Under the pieces are notes generated by a model, which worked only from the letters and a program-made list of their open reading frames with translations, searched no databases and had not been told where the DNA came from. Positions 38,057 through 47,486 of a stretch of DNA of 64,000 bases are shown here, piece after piece. The translations under genes were made by a program, and so were the position numbers. Numbering within the stretch: position 1 is the first letter of the stretch; every line of letters begins with the position of its first letter. Source of the stretch: Sphaerisporangium cinnabarinum (GTDB taxonomy: Bacteria > Actinomycetota > Actinomycetes > Actinomycetales > Cellulomonadaceae); the NCBI GenBank assembly GCA_003052455.1, contig QAPD01000044.1, positions 25,351 through 89,350 of the forward strand, written 5' to 3'.

Positions 38057-39325
38057 TCAGCCGAAGCTCTTGCCCTCGCCGCGGTACGTCGGGACGACGT
38101 CGACCACCTCGTCGCCGCGCACGAGGTGCACGCGGTCGAACCGCTCCATGGCCTCGCCGGCCTTGCCGTGGCGGAACCAGACGCGGTCCCCGACGCCGAG
38201 GTCCGGCGCCCCGGCGGTCCCGCGCGACCGGTGCAGCGGCGTCTGCACCTCGCCCGCGCCCTCGCGGCCCGTGAGCGACCACCCGGGCGTCACGACGCGC
38301 GGCAGACGGCTGCGCGTCGCCGGGCCGGACGCGACGTACCCGCCGCCGAACGCCGTCGCCCATCCCGGGCCCGGGACGCGCACGACGTCGAGGCCGAAGA
38401 ACGCCGACGGCCGGGGCCGGAACGCGCGGTAGTCGTCGAACAGGCCCGGGACGTACAGGCCCGACCCGGCCGTCACCTCGGTCACGACCGCGTCGGCGGA
38501 CGACGACTCGAGCGACCCCGTCCCGCCCGAGTTCACGAGCTCGAGGTCGTGCCCGACGACGTCCTGCACCGCCGCGACGACCTCGCCCCGCCGCTCGCCC
38601 AGCTCGAGCACCGAGAGCCGCTTGACCGCGCGGACGGCGAGGCTCGAGTCCGGCATCCCGGCGACCTGCGCCTCGTAGAACATGAGGCCCCGCAGCGCGA
38701 GGCCGGGCGTCGAGACGACCCGGGCGGCGAGCGACGCGACGTCGCGCGCGCCGTGCAGGGGCGAGCGGCGCGTGCCCAGGTGGACCGTCACGAGACCGAG
38801 GCCCACGCGCAGCGACGCGTCCACGTCGAGGCACACGCGCACGGGCGGCTCGTCCCCCGTGCCGGTCTCGGCGAGCGCGTGGCGCACGAGCTCGAGGTGC
38901 GCGGCGTCGTCCACCATGAGGGTGACCTCGCGCCGGCCCGCCTCGTGGCGGGCGAGCGCCGCGAGCGCCCCGCGGTCGACCGACGGGTAGCCCACGAGGA
39001 CGTCGCGGACGCCCGACTCGACGAGCCACAGCGCCTCGCGCACCGAGTACGCCATGACGCCCCGGAAGCCGCGCTCGCCCGCGCGCGCGACGAGCGAGCG
39101 CACGCGCACGGACTTCGACGCGACCCGCACGGGGACCCCGCCCGCGCGCGCGAGCAGCTCGTCGGCGTTGGCGTCGAACCGGTCGAGGTCGACGACGGCG
39201 AGCGGGCCGTCGAGCGCTGCCGTCGCGCGGGTCAGGCGGGCCAGGAGCGAGGGCGTCGCGCCCCGCTCGTCACCGTCGCGCGGGCCCGCGGCCCGGTCCG
39301 CCCCCGGTGCCGTGTGGGTCGTCAT
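38057..39325 (-). CDS. Amino-acid deaminase/aldolase of the alanine racemase fold
   Basis: 422 aa. PLP type III fold: PLP-Lys in [14 protein letters not shown] (near 76), barrel strands [25 protein letters not shown] and [14 protein letters not shown], then the C-terminal beta domain with [20 protein letters not shown] where D-threonine aldolases and D-serine dehydratases bind metal through His. Relatives act on D-threonine or D-serine; substrate not determined. ATG 39325 has TACGTT 6 nt upstream. It diverges from the aldonolactone oxidase gene with only 44 bp between starts, so the two promoters overlap. Confidence 0.85.
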   Translation of the reverse strand: MTTHTAPGADRAAGPRDGDERGATPSLLARLTRATAALDGPLAVVDLDRFDANADELLARAGGVPVRVASKSVRVRSLVARAGERGFRGVMAYSVREALWLVESGVRDVLVGYPSVDRGALAALARHEAGRREVTLMVDDAAHLELVRHALAETGTGDEPPVRVCLDVDASLRVGLGLVTVHLGTRRSPLHGARDVASLAARVVSTPGLALRGLMFYEAQVAGMPDSSLAVRAVKRLSVLELGERRGEVVAAVQDVVGHDLELVNSGGTGSLESSSADAVVTEVTAGSGLYVPGLFDDYRAFRPRPSAFFGLDVVRVPGPGWATAFGGGYVASGPATRSRLPRVVTPGWSLTGREGAGEVQTPLHRSRGTAGAPDLGVGDRVWFRHGKAGEAMERFDRVHLVRGDEVVDVVPTYRGEGKSFG

Positions 39326-39332
39326 GGAGAGA

Positions 39333-39362
39333 ACGTACGCCACCCGCCGGGCGTGAGACAGT
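39333..39362. promoter_or_regulatory. Overlapping divergent leaderless promoters
   Basis: Minus strand TACGTT (39337-39332) lies 6 nt before ATG 39325; plus strand GACAGT (39357-39362) lies 7 nt before GTG 39370. The 44 bp between the two start codons would have to hold both promoters. Confidence 0.4.
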
Positions 39363-39369
39363 ACGACCT

Positions 39370-40782
39370 GTGAGCAGCGACGACGCCCTCTCCTGGACCA
39401 ACTGGGCCCGCACGGCCTCCGCGACGCCGCGCCGTCGGGCCTCGCCGCGCGACGAGGCGGAGCTGGGCGGCCTCGTCGCCCGCGCCGCGGCGGAGGGCAT
39501 GCCCGTCCGCGCGGTGGGTGCCGGTCACTCGTTCACCCCGGCCGCGGTCACGGACGGCCTCCTGCTCGACCTCGACCGGCTGAGCCTCGTCGAGCGCATC
39601 GCGCGCGGCGGCGGCGCGGACGGCACCGACGGCGACGCGATCCTCGTGACCGTCGGGGCGGGCATCCGCCTGCACCGGCTCAACGAGGCCCTCGCCGCCG
39701 CGGGGCTCGCGATGCGCAACCTCGGCGACATCGACCGGCAGTCGGTCGCGGGCGCGATCTCGACGGGCACGCACGGCACGGGGGCACGCCTCGGCGGTCT
39801 CGCGACGCAGGTGCGCGGCGTCCGCGTCGTGGGGGCCGACGGCGAGGCGCGCGAGGCGTCGCCCACGCACGAGCCGGGTCTGTTCGAGGTCAGCCGGCTG
39901 GGGCTGGGGGTCACGGGCATCCTGTCCGCGGTGACGCTCGAGGTGGTCCCGGCGTTCCTCCTGCGCGCGCAGGAGGAGCCGTGGCCGCTCGACCGGGTGC
40001 TCGAGCAGCTCGGGACGCCCGACGACCCCGACGGGCTCGTCGGGGGCAACGACCACTTCGAGTTCTACTGGTTCCCCCACACGCGCCGGGCGCTGACCAA
40101 GCGCAACAACCGCCTCGCGCCCGACGAGGAGGCCGTCGAGCTCGAGCGTCTGCGCACCACGGGTCCCGGGCCGGTCGCGCGGGCGCGCACGTGGGTCGAC
40201 GAGGAGCTCCTGTCGAACGGCGCGTTCGAGCTGGTGAACCGGCTCGCGACCGCGGTCCCGCGCGTCACGCCGCGCCTCAACGCGGTGTCCGCACGGGCGC
40301 TCGCGCCGCGCACGTACGTCGCGCCGTCGCACCACGTGTTCGTCACGTCGCGCCGGGTCCGGTTCCGCGAGATGGAGTACGCCGTCCCGCGCGAGCGCCT
40401 CGTGGACGTGCTGTCGAGCATCGACGCGTGGCTGGACCGCTCCGGCGAGCACGTGCCGTTCCCCGTCGAGGTCCGGTTCGCGGCGCCCGACGACGTGTGG
40501 CTCTCCACAGCCCACGGGCGCGAGACCGCGTACGTCGCCGTGCACCAGTACGCGCGCCTGCCGCACGAGCGGTACTTCGACGCCGTCGAGCGCATCGTCG
40601 CCGAGGTGGGGGGTCGCCCGCACTGGGGCAAGATGCACGGGCTCGAGGCGGACCGGCTCCGGGAGCTCTACCCGCGGTTCGACGACGCCGTGGCCGTCCG
40701 CGACGCGGCGGACCCCGAGGGCGTGTTCGCGAACGGGTACACCGACCGCGTGCTCGGCCGCGCCCCGGCCGCGCGGGGCTGA
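39370..40782 (+). CDS. FAD-linked aldonolactone/alditol oxidase family protein
   Basis: 470 aa from GTG 39370. VAO-type FAD domain: VRAVGAGHSFTPAAVTDG (about 43-60), in which the His is the usual covalent FAD site, then QSVAGAISTGTHGTG (about 125-139). The C-terminal ALO domain ends with PHWGKMHGLEAD and DPEGVFANGYTDRVLG, the signature of D-arabinono-1,4-lactone/L-gulono-1,4-lactone oxidases. Sugar substrate unknown. The opening SWTNWARTASATPRR is typical. No signal peptide. Confidence 0.9.
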   Translation: MSSDDALSWTNWARTASATPRRRASPRDEAELGGLVARAAAEGMPVRAVGAGHSFTPAAVTDGLLLDLDRLSLVERIARGGGADGTDGDAILVTVGAGIRLHRLNEALAAAGLAMRNLGDIDRQSVAGAISTGTHGTGARLGGLATQVRGVRVVGADGEAREASPTHEPGLFEVSRLGLGVTGILSAVTLEVVPAFLLRAQEEPWPLDRVLEQLGTPDDPDGLVGGNDHFEFYWFPHTRRALTKRNNRLAPDEEAVELERLRTTGPGPVARARTWVDEELLSNGAFELVNRLATAVPRVTPRLNAVSARALAPRTYVAPSHHVFVTSRRVRFREMEYAVPRERLVDVLSSIDAWLDRSGEHVPFPVEVRFAAPDDVWLSTAHGRETAYVAVHQYARLPHERYFDAVERIVAEVGGRPHWGKMHGLEADRLRELYPRFDDAVAVRDAADPEGVFANGYTDRVLGRAPAARG

Positions 40783-40789
40783 CCGGCGT

Positions 40790-40828
40790 CCGCCCCGCCA
40801 GGGGCGGTGTCCCGTCGAGGGACGGGAC
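40790..40828. terminator. Tandem hairpins between oxidase and TetR genes
   Basis: CCGCCCC/GGGGCGG (40790-40807) and GTCCCGTC/GACGGGAC (40809-40828), each with a 4-nt loop, lie between the convergent stops. Confidence 0.7.
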
Positions 40829-40840
40829 GTCGGCGGCCCG

Positions 40841-41479
40841 TCAGGGGACGGGCTCGGGGCCGTGCTCCCGCACCGGCGAGCCGTCGGGGCGCACCATCAT
40901 CGAGAGCACGTACTCGGCGAGCGCGTGGAAGCTGCGGACCGCCGTCTCGTCGTCCTGCTCGACGAGCCACGCGATCTCGATCCCGTCGATGTACCCCGCG
41001 ACGACCCGGGAGAGGAACCCCATGTCCATCGTGTAGCTGACGTTCCCCCGCTCGGCCACGTTCTCGAGGAACCCGCGCGTCATCGCCCAGGTCTGCTCGA
41101 GGTGCGTGTGCGCGACGGAGCGCAGCGCGCGGCTGCGCACGCCGGCCGTCGCGAACTCGAACGTGAGGAGCCGCATGTGACGGCGCGGCGTCAGCCCGCT
41201 CCACAGGCCGTCGGCGGCGGCGTGGGCGAGCGCCACGACGTCGCCGTCGACGTCCAGCGCGGACCGGACGGGCTCGGAGGCCACGAGCGCGAGGCTGTTG
41301 CCCATCGCCTGGAGGAGCTCGTCCTTGTCCTCGAAGCAGTAGTGCACGACGCCGAGCGAGACCCCGGCCTCGGCCGCGACGCCGCGGATGGTCACGGCCT
41401 CGACGCCCTCACGGACGGCGATGGTCATCGCGGCGTCGACGAGCTGGGCTCGGCGTTCCTCGACGGACATTCGGTTCAT
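40841..41479 (-). CDS. TetR-family transcriptional regulator
   Basis: 212 aa from ATG 41479. N-terminal helix-turn-helix: RRAQLVDAAMTIAVREGVEA, VTIRGVAAEAGVSLGVVHYCF (about 30-50), DKDELLQAMG. The C-terminal ligand domain fits the BetI-like group (YIDGIEIAWLVEQDD). Its target and ligand are unknown; it faces the oxidase gene and diverges from the lipoprotein gene, so either could be controlled. The 158 bp upstream are unusually A/T-rich for this window near 41490-41530 (TTTGACTTTCCCAAGAACGA on the minus strand), a likely promoter/operator. Confidence 0.9.
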   Translation of the reverse strand: MNRMSVEERRAQLVDAAMTIAVREGVEAVTIRGVAAEAGVSLGVVHYCFEDKDELLQAMGNSLALVASEPVRSALDVDGDVVALAHAAADGLWSGLTPRRHMRLLTFEFATAGVRSRALRSVAHTHLEQTWAMTRGFLENVAERGNVSYTMDMGFLSRVVAGYIDGIEIAWLVEQDDETAVRSFHALAEYVLSMMVRPDGSPVREHGPEPVP

Positions 41480-41637
41480 GTGCGATTCATCCCATGTGTC
41501 GTTCTTGGGAAAGTCAAACACATCGATGCGCTTCCAGCGATCGTAGAGGCAGGTGGCGGGCCTGGCACGCCGGACGAGAGCGGGCGAGAATGACGAGCCG
41601 GACCAGCCCCGGCCCCCACACCCGACGAAGGACTCCC

Positions 41638-42207
41638 GTGCCCCGACCGCGCCTGCCCCGCACCCCCTGGACGCTCGCACTCACGGCGACCGTCGCGCTC
41701 GCCCTCGCGGGCTGCGGCGGGCCCGAGGACGCAGGCGGCGGCACGGAGCCGGTCGTGCACGACGTCCCCGAGATCCCGGTCCAGGTGACCGCGCCCGCGG
41801 GCTGGGAGCGCGGCACGCGCGACGGCGCGTTCCTGCTGCGCGCCCCGAGCGGCACGGGCTCCGACGACTTCCGGGCGAACGTCGTCGTCACCGGAGAGCA
41901 GTCGGCGCAGACCGTCGACGAGGCGGGCGCCGCGACGACGGCGGCCGCAGCCTCGATCCCCGGCTGGGTGCCCGACCCCGACGGGCAGGGGCCCACGACG
42001 CTCGCCGGGCTGCCCGCCTACCGCGTGGCCGGGACGTACGAGGCGGCGGGGACCGCCGTCGCGCAGGAGATCGTGGCCGTGCGGACGGGTGACGGGCCGG
42101 ACGCGTGGGTCGTCGACCTCACGGCGTCGTACGCCGTCGACGACGCCGACGGGGCCGCGCAGGCGCGCGCGATCCTCGAGAGCGTCCAGGTCGCGCCGGC
42201 AGGCTGA
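41638..42207 (+). CDS. Putative lipoprotein of unknown function
   Basis: 189 aa from GTG 41638 with GAAGGA upstream. Signal peptide with lipobox LALAGC (Cys near 24), an acidic Gly-rich spacer, then a single compact alpha/beta domain: IPVQVTAPAGWERG, DDFRANVVVTGE, LAGLPAYRVAGTYE and AWVVDLTASYAVDD. The layout resembles PsbP/Mog1-like lipoproteins (LpqN-type) of actinobacteria, but this is only a fold guess. Its stop is 2 bp from the ispF stop on the other strand. Confidence 0.75.
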   Translation: MPRPRLPRTPWTLALTATVALALAGCGGPEDAGGGTEPVVHDVPEIPVQVTAPAGWERGTRDGAFLLRAPSGTGSDDFRANVVVTGEQSAQTVDEAGAATTAAAASIPGWVPDPDGQGPTTLAGLPAYRVAGTYEAAGTAVAQEIVAVRTGDGPDAWVVDLTASYAVDDADGAAQARAILESVQVAPAG

Positions 42208-42209
42208 CC

Positions 42210-42779
42210 TCAGGCGGGCGGTGCGACCCGGACCACGAGAGCCGTGGCGACCGCCGCGACGCCCTCGCCGCGCCCGGTGAGGCCCAGCCCGTCGGTCGTC
42301 GTCGCCGTGAGCGTCACCGGCGCGCCCGCGGCCGCCCCGAGCGCCGCCTCCGCCTCGGCGCGGCGCGGCCCGAGGCGCGGCCGGTTGCCGATCACCTGGA
42401 CGGCCACGTTCCCGATCTCGAACCCGGCGGCCCGCACCCGTCGCGCCGCCTCCGCGAGCAGGCTGGCGCCGCTCGCGCCCGCCCACTCGGGCGCGCTCGT
42501 GCCGAAGTTCGAGCCGAGGTCGCCGAGGCCGGTGGCCGAGAACAGCGCGTCGGCGGCGGCGTGCGCCGCGACGTCCGCGTCCGAGTGCCCGGCGAGCCCG
42601 CGCTCGCCCGGCCAGTGCAGACCGCCCAGCCAGAGCGCTCGCTCCTCGCCCTCGGGCGCGAACGCGTGGACGTCCACCCCGACGCCCGTGCGCGGGAGCG
42701 CCGGGACGGGGTCCGCGGCGGCCGGTGCGGTGGTGGGCGTCCCGGCCGGTGTCCCGGTGGAGCCTGCAGGGGTGGTCAT
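42210..42779 (-). CDS. ispF: 2-C-methyl-D-erythritol 2,4-cyclodiphosphate synthase
   Basis: 189 aa. MEP pathway step 5. Metal ligands are in VGVDVHAF (Asp36, His38) and LAGHSDADV (His65), with GDLGSNFG and the late [15 protein letters not shown] motif. The first about 30 residues are an Ala/Thr/Pro-rich extension not needed for the fold. ATG 42779 overlaps the ispD stop (ATGA), so the two are translationally coupled. Confidence 0.96.
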   Translation of the reverse strand: MTTPAGSTGTPAGTPTTAPAAADPVPALPRTGVGVDVHAFAPEGEERALWLGGLHWPGERGLAGHSDADVAAHAAADALFSATGLGDLGSNFGTSAPEWAGASGASLLAEAARRVRAAGFEIGNVAVQVIGNRPRLGPRRAEAEAALGAAAGAPVTLTATTTDGLGLTGRGEGVAAVATALVVRVAPPA

Positions 42780-43522
42780 CCGTCCTCCCGGAGCGTGAGC
42801 GCCGCGACCCGCAGGTCGTGCGCGGTGGTGATCTTGGCCGCCGCGGCGTCGCCGGGCACCACGTGGACCGGGACGCCGAGCGCCTCGACCAGCCCGGCGT
42901 CGTCGGTCGCGGCGACGGACTCGTCGTCCGCGCGGTGGGCGGCGGCCGCGTGCGCGCGGGCCAGGAGCTCGCCGTCGAACCCCTGCGGGGTCTGGACGGC
43001 GCGCAGCGCGCTGCGGTCGACCGTCTCGACGACGGGCTCCGCACCGGACGCGTCTCCCGCGCCCGCGGGCGCCACGCGCTTGATCGTGTCCGTGACGGGG
43101 AGCCCGGGCACGACGGCCCCGTGGCCCGCGCGCACGGCCTCGACGACGCGGCGGACCAGCGACGGCGGCGCGAGGGGCCGTGCGGCGTCGTGGACGAGCA
43201 CGACGGCGGCGGGCGCGTCACCCTCCCCGAGGTCGCGGCCGGCCCGGAGCCCGGCCGCCACGGAGGCCTGGCGCGTCCCCGCACCCTCGACGACCCGGAC
43301 CGGCCGGTCGACCGCGGGGTCGTCGGCCAGGAGCGTCGCGACGTGGTCGCGCAGCCCGGGCGGCGCGGTCACGACGAGCGCGTCCACGACCCCGGACGCG
43401 CACAGCCGTCGGGCGGCGTGCGCCACGAGCGGGAGGCCGTCGAGCTCGACGAGGGCCTTGGGCAGGTCCAGACCGAGGCGGGTCCCGGAGCCCGCGGCGG
43501 TGAGGACGGCGAGAGTCGGCAC
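42776..43522 (-). CDS. ispD: 2-C-methyl-D-erythritol 4-phosphate cytidylyltransferase
   Basis: 248 aa from GTG 43522; TAGCGT lies 6 nt before it, and the other GTG at 43528 would fall right at the -10 box. MEP pathway step 3. Nucleotide-binding [11 protein letters not shown] with Arg and Lys22 (LPKAL), [24 protein letters not shown], and [11 protein letters not shown]. It lies after carD, separated by a strong hairpin, as in the carD-ispD-ispF order of actinobacteria. Confidence 0.95.
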   Translation of the reverse strand: MPTLAVLTAAGSGTRLGLDLPKALVELDGLPLVAHAARRLCASGVVDALVVTAPPGLRDHVATLLADDPAVDRPVRVVEGAGTRQASVAAGLRAGRDLGEGDAPAAVVLVHDAARPLAPPSLVRRVVEAVRAGHGAVVPGLPVTDTIKRVAPAGAGDASGAEPVVETVDRSALRAVQTPQGFDGELLARAHAAAAHRADDESVAATDDAGLVEALGVPVHVVPGDAAAAKITTAHDLRVAALTLREDG

Positions 43523-43548
43523 GCGCACACGCTACCGGGCACGACGAC

Positions 43549-43584
43549 GGGGAGGGCGCCGTCCGTACGGACGGCGCCCTCCCC
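43549..43584. terminator. carD terminator
   Basis: A 36-bp perfect palindrome with 18-bp arms (centre 43566/43567) between the carD stop and the ispD promoter; both genes are on the minus strand. Confidence 0.85.
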
Positions 43585-43626
43585 GGTGGTCTGTGGCGCT
43601 GACTGCGCGGGCCGCGGCCCGGGACG

Positions 43627-44109
43627 TCAGGAGGCGAGCACCTCGTCGAGGATCGCCTCGGCCTTGTCCTCCTCGGTGTGCTCCGCCAGCGCGAGCTCCG
43701 AGACGAGGATCTGCCGAGCCTTCGAGAGCATGCGCTTCTCGCCGGCGGACAGGCCGCGGTCGGCGTCCCGGCGGGAGAGGTCGCGCACGACCTCGGCGAC
43801 CTTGATCACGTCGCCCGACGCGAGCTTCTCGAGGTTCGCCTTGTACCGGCGCGACCAGTTGGTCGGCTCCTCGGTGTAGGGTGCACGAAGCACCTCGAAC
43901 ACACGGTCGAGACCCTCCTGGCCGACGACGTCACGCACGCCGACGAGGTCGACGTTCTCGGCTGGGACTTCGATGGTCAGGTCGCCCTGCGCGACCTTGA
44001 GCTTGAGGTAGATCTTGTCCTCTCCGCGGATGGTGCGCGTCTTGATCTCCTCGATCAGTGCGGCTCCGTGGTGCGGGTAGACAACGGTCTCGCCTACTGT
44101 GAACGTCAT
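43627..44109 (-). CDS. carD: CarD-family RNA polymerase-binding transcription factor
   Basis: 160 aa. N-terminal Tudor-like RNA polymerase interaction domain ([20 protein letters not shown]) and C-terminal helical DNA-binding domain with the Trp that wedges the promoter minor groove ([19 protein letters not shown]). It stabilises open complexes, mainly at rRNA promoters. ATG 44109 is preceded by AAAGGGGA 9 nt upstream, and TAAGGT (44143-44138) is a good -10 box, giving a leader of about 22 nt. Confidence 0.96.
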   Translation of the reverse strand: MTFTVGETVVYPHHGAALIEEIKTRTIRGEDKIYLKLKVAQGDLTIEVPAENVDLVGVRDVVGQEGLDRVFEVLRAPYTEEPTNWSRRYKANLEKLASGDVIKVAEVVRDLSRRDADRGLSAGEKRMLSKARQILVSELALAEHTEEDKAEAILDEVLAS

Positions 44110-44466
44110 CTGCAGATGTCCCCTTTCGCGGTGGTCCACCTTACCACGCGGAAGGGCGGAAATCCGAGCCCCTGCGCCCCTTGACAAGCCCGTCACCAGC
44201 ACGTTCGCCCAGGTCAGGGCCGTGTCAGCGCGCCTGACGAATCTCGACTCGGTACCCCATCGGCGCCCCGACGGTGCCTCCGGGGCACCTCACGGCCCCC
44301 TGCAGGACCTTCACGAGGCCTGACGACCACCGTCCGGGCGCACCCGGCGCCACGTGACGCCGCTCACGCCACGGCCGCGGGCCGGCCGTTCCGGCCGCCC
44401 CGGTCCTCCCGACGCACTAGGCTGGGCGCGGAATCCCGTCCCCCTTCTTGCAGCCCTGGAGTGCAC
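44110..44466. other. 357-bp divergent intergenic region between carD and a lipoprotein gene
   Basis: It holds the carD -10 box TAAGGT (44143-44138, minus) and TAGGCT (44418-44423, plus) as the probable -10 box of the lipoprotein gene, about 44 bp before its start. TTGACA occurs at 44181 on the plus strand without a convincing partner. A small hairpin GGTGCC/GGCACC lies near 44274-44290. No convincing gene is seen. Confidence 0.6.
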
Positions 44467-44973
44467 GTGACCCGCATCCCGACCCCCCGAGCCTCGACCC
44501 GTGCGGAGTCCCGGGCCACCGGCCGCGCGCGCGCCTGGGCCGTGCCCCTCCTGGTCGCCGGTGTGGCCCTCGCCTCCGCCTGCTCCCCCATCGAGACGAA
44601 CCGCCCGTACTCCCCCTCCGACGGCCTGCGGGTCGACCTCACGAGCGAGCTGCGCGGGCTCAACCTGCTCGTCGTGACCGCGGAGGACGGCGAGCCGGGC
44701 GCGCTCGTCGGGGCCTTCGCCAACGACTCGACGGAGGACGTGGAGTTCGACGTGACGCCCGAGGGCGGCGCCCCCGTGACGATCCCCGTCGCGGCGGGCG
44801 AGACGGTCTACCTCGGCGCCGAGGACGGCTTCGACGCGCAGATCGGCCGCGTCGACGCGGCGCCGGGCGCGATGCTGCCCGTCACGGTGAGCACGACGAC
44901 GGGCGAGGAGCAGGCCCTGTCCCTCCCCGTCCTCGACGGCACCCTCGAGGAGTACGCGCACCTCCTGCCGTGA
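44467..44973 (+). CDS. Putative lipoprotein of unknown function
   Basis: 168 aa from GTG 44467 (GGAG 5 nt upstream; GTG 44461 is the alternative). Twin-Arg-like basic start, hydrophobic core VPLLVAGVALA and lipobox LASAC (Cys near 39). The mature part is a small Ig-like beta domain (GLRVDLTSELRGLNLLVV, GALVGAFANDSTEDVEFDV, PVTIPVAAGETVYLG), of the kind seen in actinobacterial surface lipoproteins. Function unknown; it is followed by another lipoprotein gene. Confidence 0.75.
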   Translation: MTRIPTPRASTRAESRATGRARAWAVPLLVAGVALASACSPIETNRPYSPSDGLRVDLTSELRGLNLLVVTAEDGEPGALVGAFANDSTEDVEFDVTPEGGAPVTIPVAAGETVYLGAEDGFDAQIGRVDAAPGAMLPVTVSTTTGEEQALSLPVLDGTLEEYAHLLP

Positions 44974-45079
44974 CCGCGCAGGTCGCGCCGGATATCGGCT
45001 CGGCCCGTGTCACCGCCCGGCGCTAGCCTTCGCGTGCCGTCCCGCCGCCCTGGTCGGGGCTCGTACCGAAGGAACCCAG

Positions 45080-45607
45080 GTGACCCTCCTCCGCTCCACC
45101 CGCCGGCCGCTCGTCCTCGTCGTGAGCGCCGTCGCCCTCGCCCTGACCGCGTCGGGCTGCGGCGCGATCCTCGACGAGATCTCCGGACCCGCCGACGCCC
45201 GGCGTGACGAGCCCGGCGGAGAGGTGACCGAGGCGTCGGACGCCGACGTCTTCTCGGTCCAGGTCGGCGACTGCATCGTCTCCTCGAAGCTGGACGACGC
45301 GGACCTGGTCGAGTCCGTGCCCGTCGTGCCGTGCTCCGAGCCGCACGACGCCGAGGTCTACGCCGAGACCGAGCTCCCCGCGGGCGACTACCCGGGTGAC
45401 GAGGCCGTGACCACGAGCGCCGAGGAGTTCTGCTACGGCGCGTTCGAGCCGTTCGTGGGGCTCCCCTACGAGGAGTCGGCGCACGAGTACTGGTACTTCA
45501 CGCCGCGCGCGGACGGCTGGAGCGCTCGCGGCGACCGCGTGGTCCAGTGCGTCCTCGACACGAACGGCACCGACGTCACGGGCTCGCTCCAGGGCAGCGC
45601 GACCTGA
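45080..45607 (+). CDS. Septum-formation-family lipoprotein
   Basis: 175 aa. Lipobox ALTASGC (Cys near 27) followed by an acidic spacer and one Septum_form domain: FSVQVGDCIV, VPCSEPHDAEVYAE and EEFCYGAFEPFVGL, with four Cys likely to form two disulfides (the last in VVQCVLD). The domain is common in actinobacterial exported proteins and was named from a septum-site protein; the role is not established. AAGGA precedes GTG 45080 and TAGCCT (45024-45029) is the likely -10. Confidence 0.85.
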   Translation: MTLLRSTRRPLVLVVSAVALALTASGCGAILDEISGPADARRDEPGGEVTEASDADVFSVQVGDCIVSSKLDDADLVESVPVVPCSEPHDAEVYAETELPAGDYPGDEAVTTSAEEFCYGAFEPFVGLPYEESAHEYWYFTPRADGWSARGDRVVQCVLDTNGTDVTGSLQGSAT

Positions 45608-45630
45608 CCCCCTGGCCCGGCCCGCACGCA

Positions 45631-45676
45631 CGCACGACGGCGCCCCTCCCCGCGTGGGGAGGGGCGCCGTCGTGCG
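45631..45676. terminator. Bidirectional terminator between lipoprotein gene and pstB
   Basis: 21-bp perfect arms (45631-45651 and 45656-45676) with a GCGT loop, between convergent stops at 45607 and 45708. Confidence 0.88.
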
Positions 45677-45707
45677 TCGGGCCGGGGCCGTGGCGGACGG
45701 GCTCAGG

Positions 45708-46487
45708 TCACCCGAAGCGGCCGGAGATGTAGTCCTCGGTGGCCTGCTGCGTGGGCGAGGAGAACATCGTCGCGGTGTCGTCCATCTCGATGAGGCGACC
45801 GGGCTTGCCGGTGCCCGCGATGTTGAAGAACGCGGTGCGGTCGCTCACGCGCGCCGCCTGCTGCATGTTGTGCGTGACGATGACGATCGTGTACTCGTCC
45901 TTGAGCTCGGCGATGAGGTCCTCGATCGCGAGCGTGGAGATCGGGTCGAGCGCCGAGCACGGCTCGTCCATGAGGAGCACCTGCGGCTTGACGGCGATCG
46001 CGCGCGCGATGCACAGGCGCTGCTGCTGGCCGCCGGAGAGGCCCGAGCCCGGGCGGTCGAGGCGGTCCTTCACCTCGTTCCACAGGTTCGCGCCCCGCAG
46101 CGACGACTCGACGAGGTCCTCGGCGTCGGACTTCGAGATGCGCTTGTTGTTGAGCTTCACCCCCGCGAGCACGTTCTCCTTGATGGACATCGTGGGGAAC
46201 GGGTTCGGCCGCTGGAAGACCATGCCGACCTGGCGGCGGACGGCGACCGGGTCGACGTCGTCGCCGTAGAGGTCGACGCCCTCCATCGCGACGGTCCCCT
46301 CGACGCGCGCGCCGGGGATGACCTCGTGCATGCGGTTGAGCGCCCGCAGGAACGTCGACTTGCCGCAGCCGGACGGGCCGATGAAGGCCGTCACGGACTG
46401 GGGTTCGATCGTCATGCCGACGTCCTGCACCGCGAGGAAGTCGCCGTAGTAGATGTTGAGGTCCTTGACGTCGATGCGCTGTGCCAT
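45708..46487 (-). CDS. pstB: Phosphate ABC transporter ATP-binding protein PstB
   Basis: 259 aa. Walker [10 protein letters not shown], PstB-specific VFQRPNPFP (Q loop), signature [16 protein letters not shown], Walker [13 protein letters not shown] and [13 protein letters not shown] are all present. It energises high-affinity phosphate uptake and, with PhoU, takes part in phosphate signalling. Last gene of the pstSCAB operon; ribosome site GGACAG lies before ATG 46487, 15 bp after pstA. Confidence 0.97.
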   Translation of the reverse strand: MAQRIDVKDLNIYYGDFLAVQDVGMTIEPQSVTAFIGPSGCGKSTFLRALNRMHEVIPGARVEGTVAMEGVDLYGDDVDPVAVRRQVGMVFQRPNPFPTMSIKENVLAGVKLNNKRISKSDAEDLVESSLRGANLWNEVKDRLDRPGSGLSGGQQQRLCIARAIAVKPQVLLMDEPCSALDPISTLAIEDLIAELKDEYTIVIVTHNMQQAARVSDRTAFFNIAGTGKPGRLIEMDDTATMFSSPTQQATEDYISGRFG

Positions 46488-46502
46488 CGGGGCTGTCCTG
46501 TT

Positions 46503-47486
46503 CTAGCGGAGGGTCTTGGGGGCGAACCAGCGGGTGACGAGTCGCCCGACGAGGTTGAGCAGCATGACGATGAGGATCAGCGTCAGGGCGGCCGCCCAGG
46601 CCCGGTCGTAGTTGATGTCGGGGAGGCACACGACGTCGGTGACGTTGCTGCAGGGCACCAGCCCCTGGCTGTACTGCCGGTAGACGTACACCGGGAGGGT
46701 CATCATGCGGCCCTCGAAGAGGTTGCCGTTGATCGAGTCGACGACGCCCACCGTGATGAGGAGCGGCGCCGTCTCGCCGATGACGCGCGCGACGGCGAGC
46801 ATGATGCCCGTCGTGATGCCGGCGATCGACGTGCGGAGCACGACCCGCACGACGGTGAGCCACTTGGGCACCCCGAGCGCGTAGGCGGCCTCGCGCAGCT
46901 CGTTCGGCACGAGCCGCAGCATCTCCTCGCACGAGCGCACGACGACCGGGATCATGAGGACGGACAGCGCGACGGAGCCGACGATGCCCATGCGCACGCC
47001 CGGCCCGAACAGCACCGCGAAGAGCGCGTACGCGAAGAGGCCCGCGACGATCGACGGGATGCCGGTCATGACGTCGACGAAGAACGTCACCGCGCGCGCG
47101 AGCGGCCCGCGCCCGTACTCGACGAGGTAGATCGCGGCGAGCAGGCCGATCGGCACCGAGATGACGGCCGCGCCCAGCGTGATGAGGAGCGTGCCGAGGA
47201 TCGCGTGGTAGATGCCGCCCGCGTCCATGCCGCCGAACACGCCGCGCATGGAGTGCGTGAGGAAGTAGAGGTCGAACCGCTCCATGCCGTGCACGACGAC
47301 GGTCCACGCGACCGAGACGAGCGGCACCATCGCGAGGGCGAACGCGCCCCACATGAGGACCGTCATGGTGCGGTCCTTGCGGCGGCGGCCGGCGTCCGCG
47401 CCGCGCAGGAGCGCGCGCACGGCCGCGGAGCGCTCCGGGTCCGGTGCCGACGCCCCGCGCGCGGGGCTGGTGCTGAGGGCGCTCAT
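46503..47486 (-). CDS. pstA: Phosphate ABC transporter permease PstA
   Basis: 327 aa from ATG 47486. Six transmembrane helices after a 35-residue cytoplasmic start, with the permease EAA loop NELREAAYALGVPKWLTVVR and the conserved GIPSIVAGLFAYALF. An extra stretch with two Cys (VPCSNVTDVVCLP) lies in the periplasmic loop before the last helix, probably disulfide linked. Start and pstC stop share one base (TGATG), so translation is coupled. Confidence 0.96.
   Translation of the reverse strand: MSALSTSPARGASAPDPERSAAVRALLRGADAGRRRKDRTMTVLMWGAFALAMVPLVSVAWTVVVHGMERFDLYFLTHSMRGVFGGMDAGGIYHAILGTLLITLGAAVISVPIGLLAAIYLVEYGRGPLARAVTFFVDVMTGIPSIVAGLFAYALFAVLFGPGVRMGIVGSVALSVLMIPVVVRSCEEMLRLVPNELREAAYALGVPKWLTVVRVVLRTSIAGITTGIMLAVARVIGETAPLLITVGVVDSINGNLFEGRMMTLPVYVYRQYSQGLVPCSNVTDVVCLPDINYDRAWAAALTLILIVMLLNLVGRLVTRWFAPKTLR

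Noticed and set aside
44181..44186. TTGACA as a -35 box
   Set aside because: No acceptable -10 box lies 16-18 nt downstream on the plus strand; the lipoprotein gene has a better TAGGCT box at 44418.
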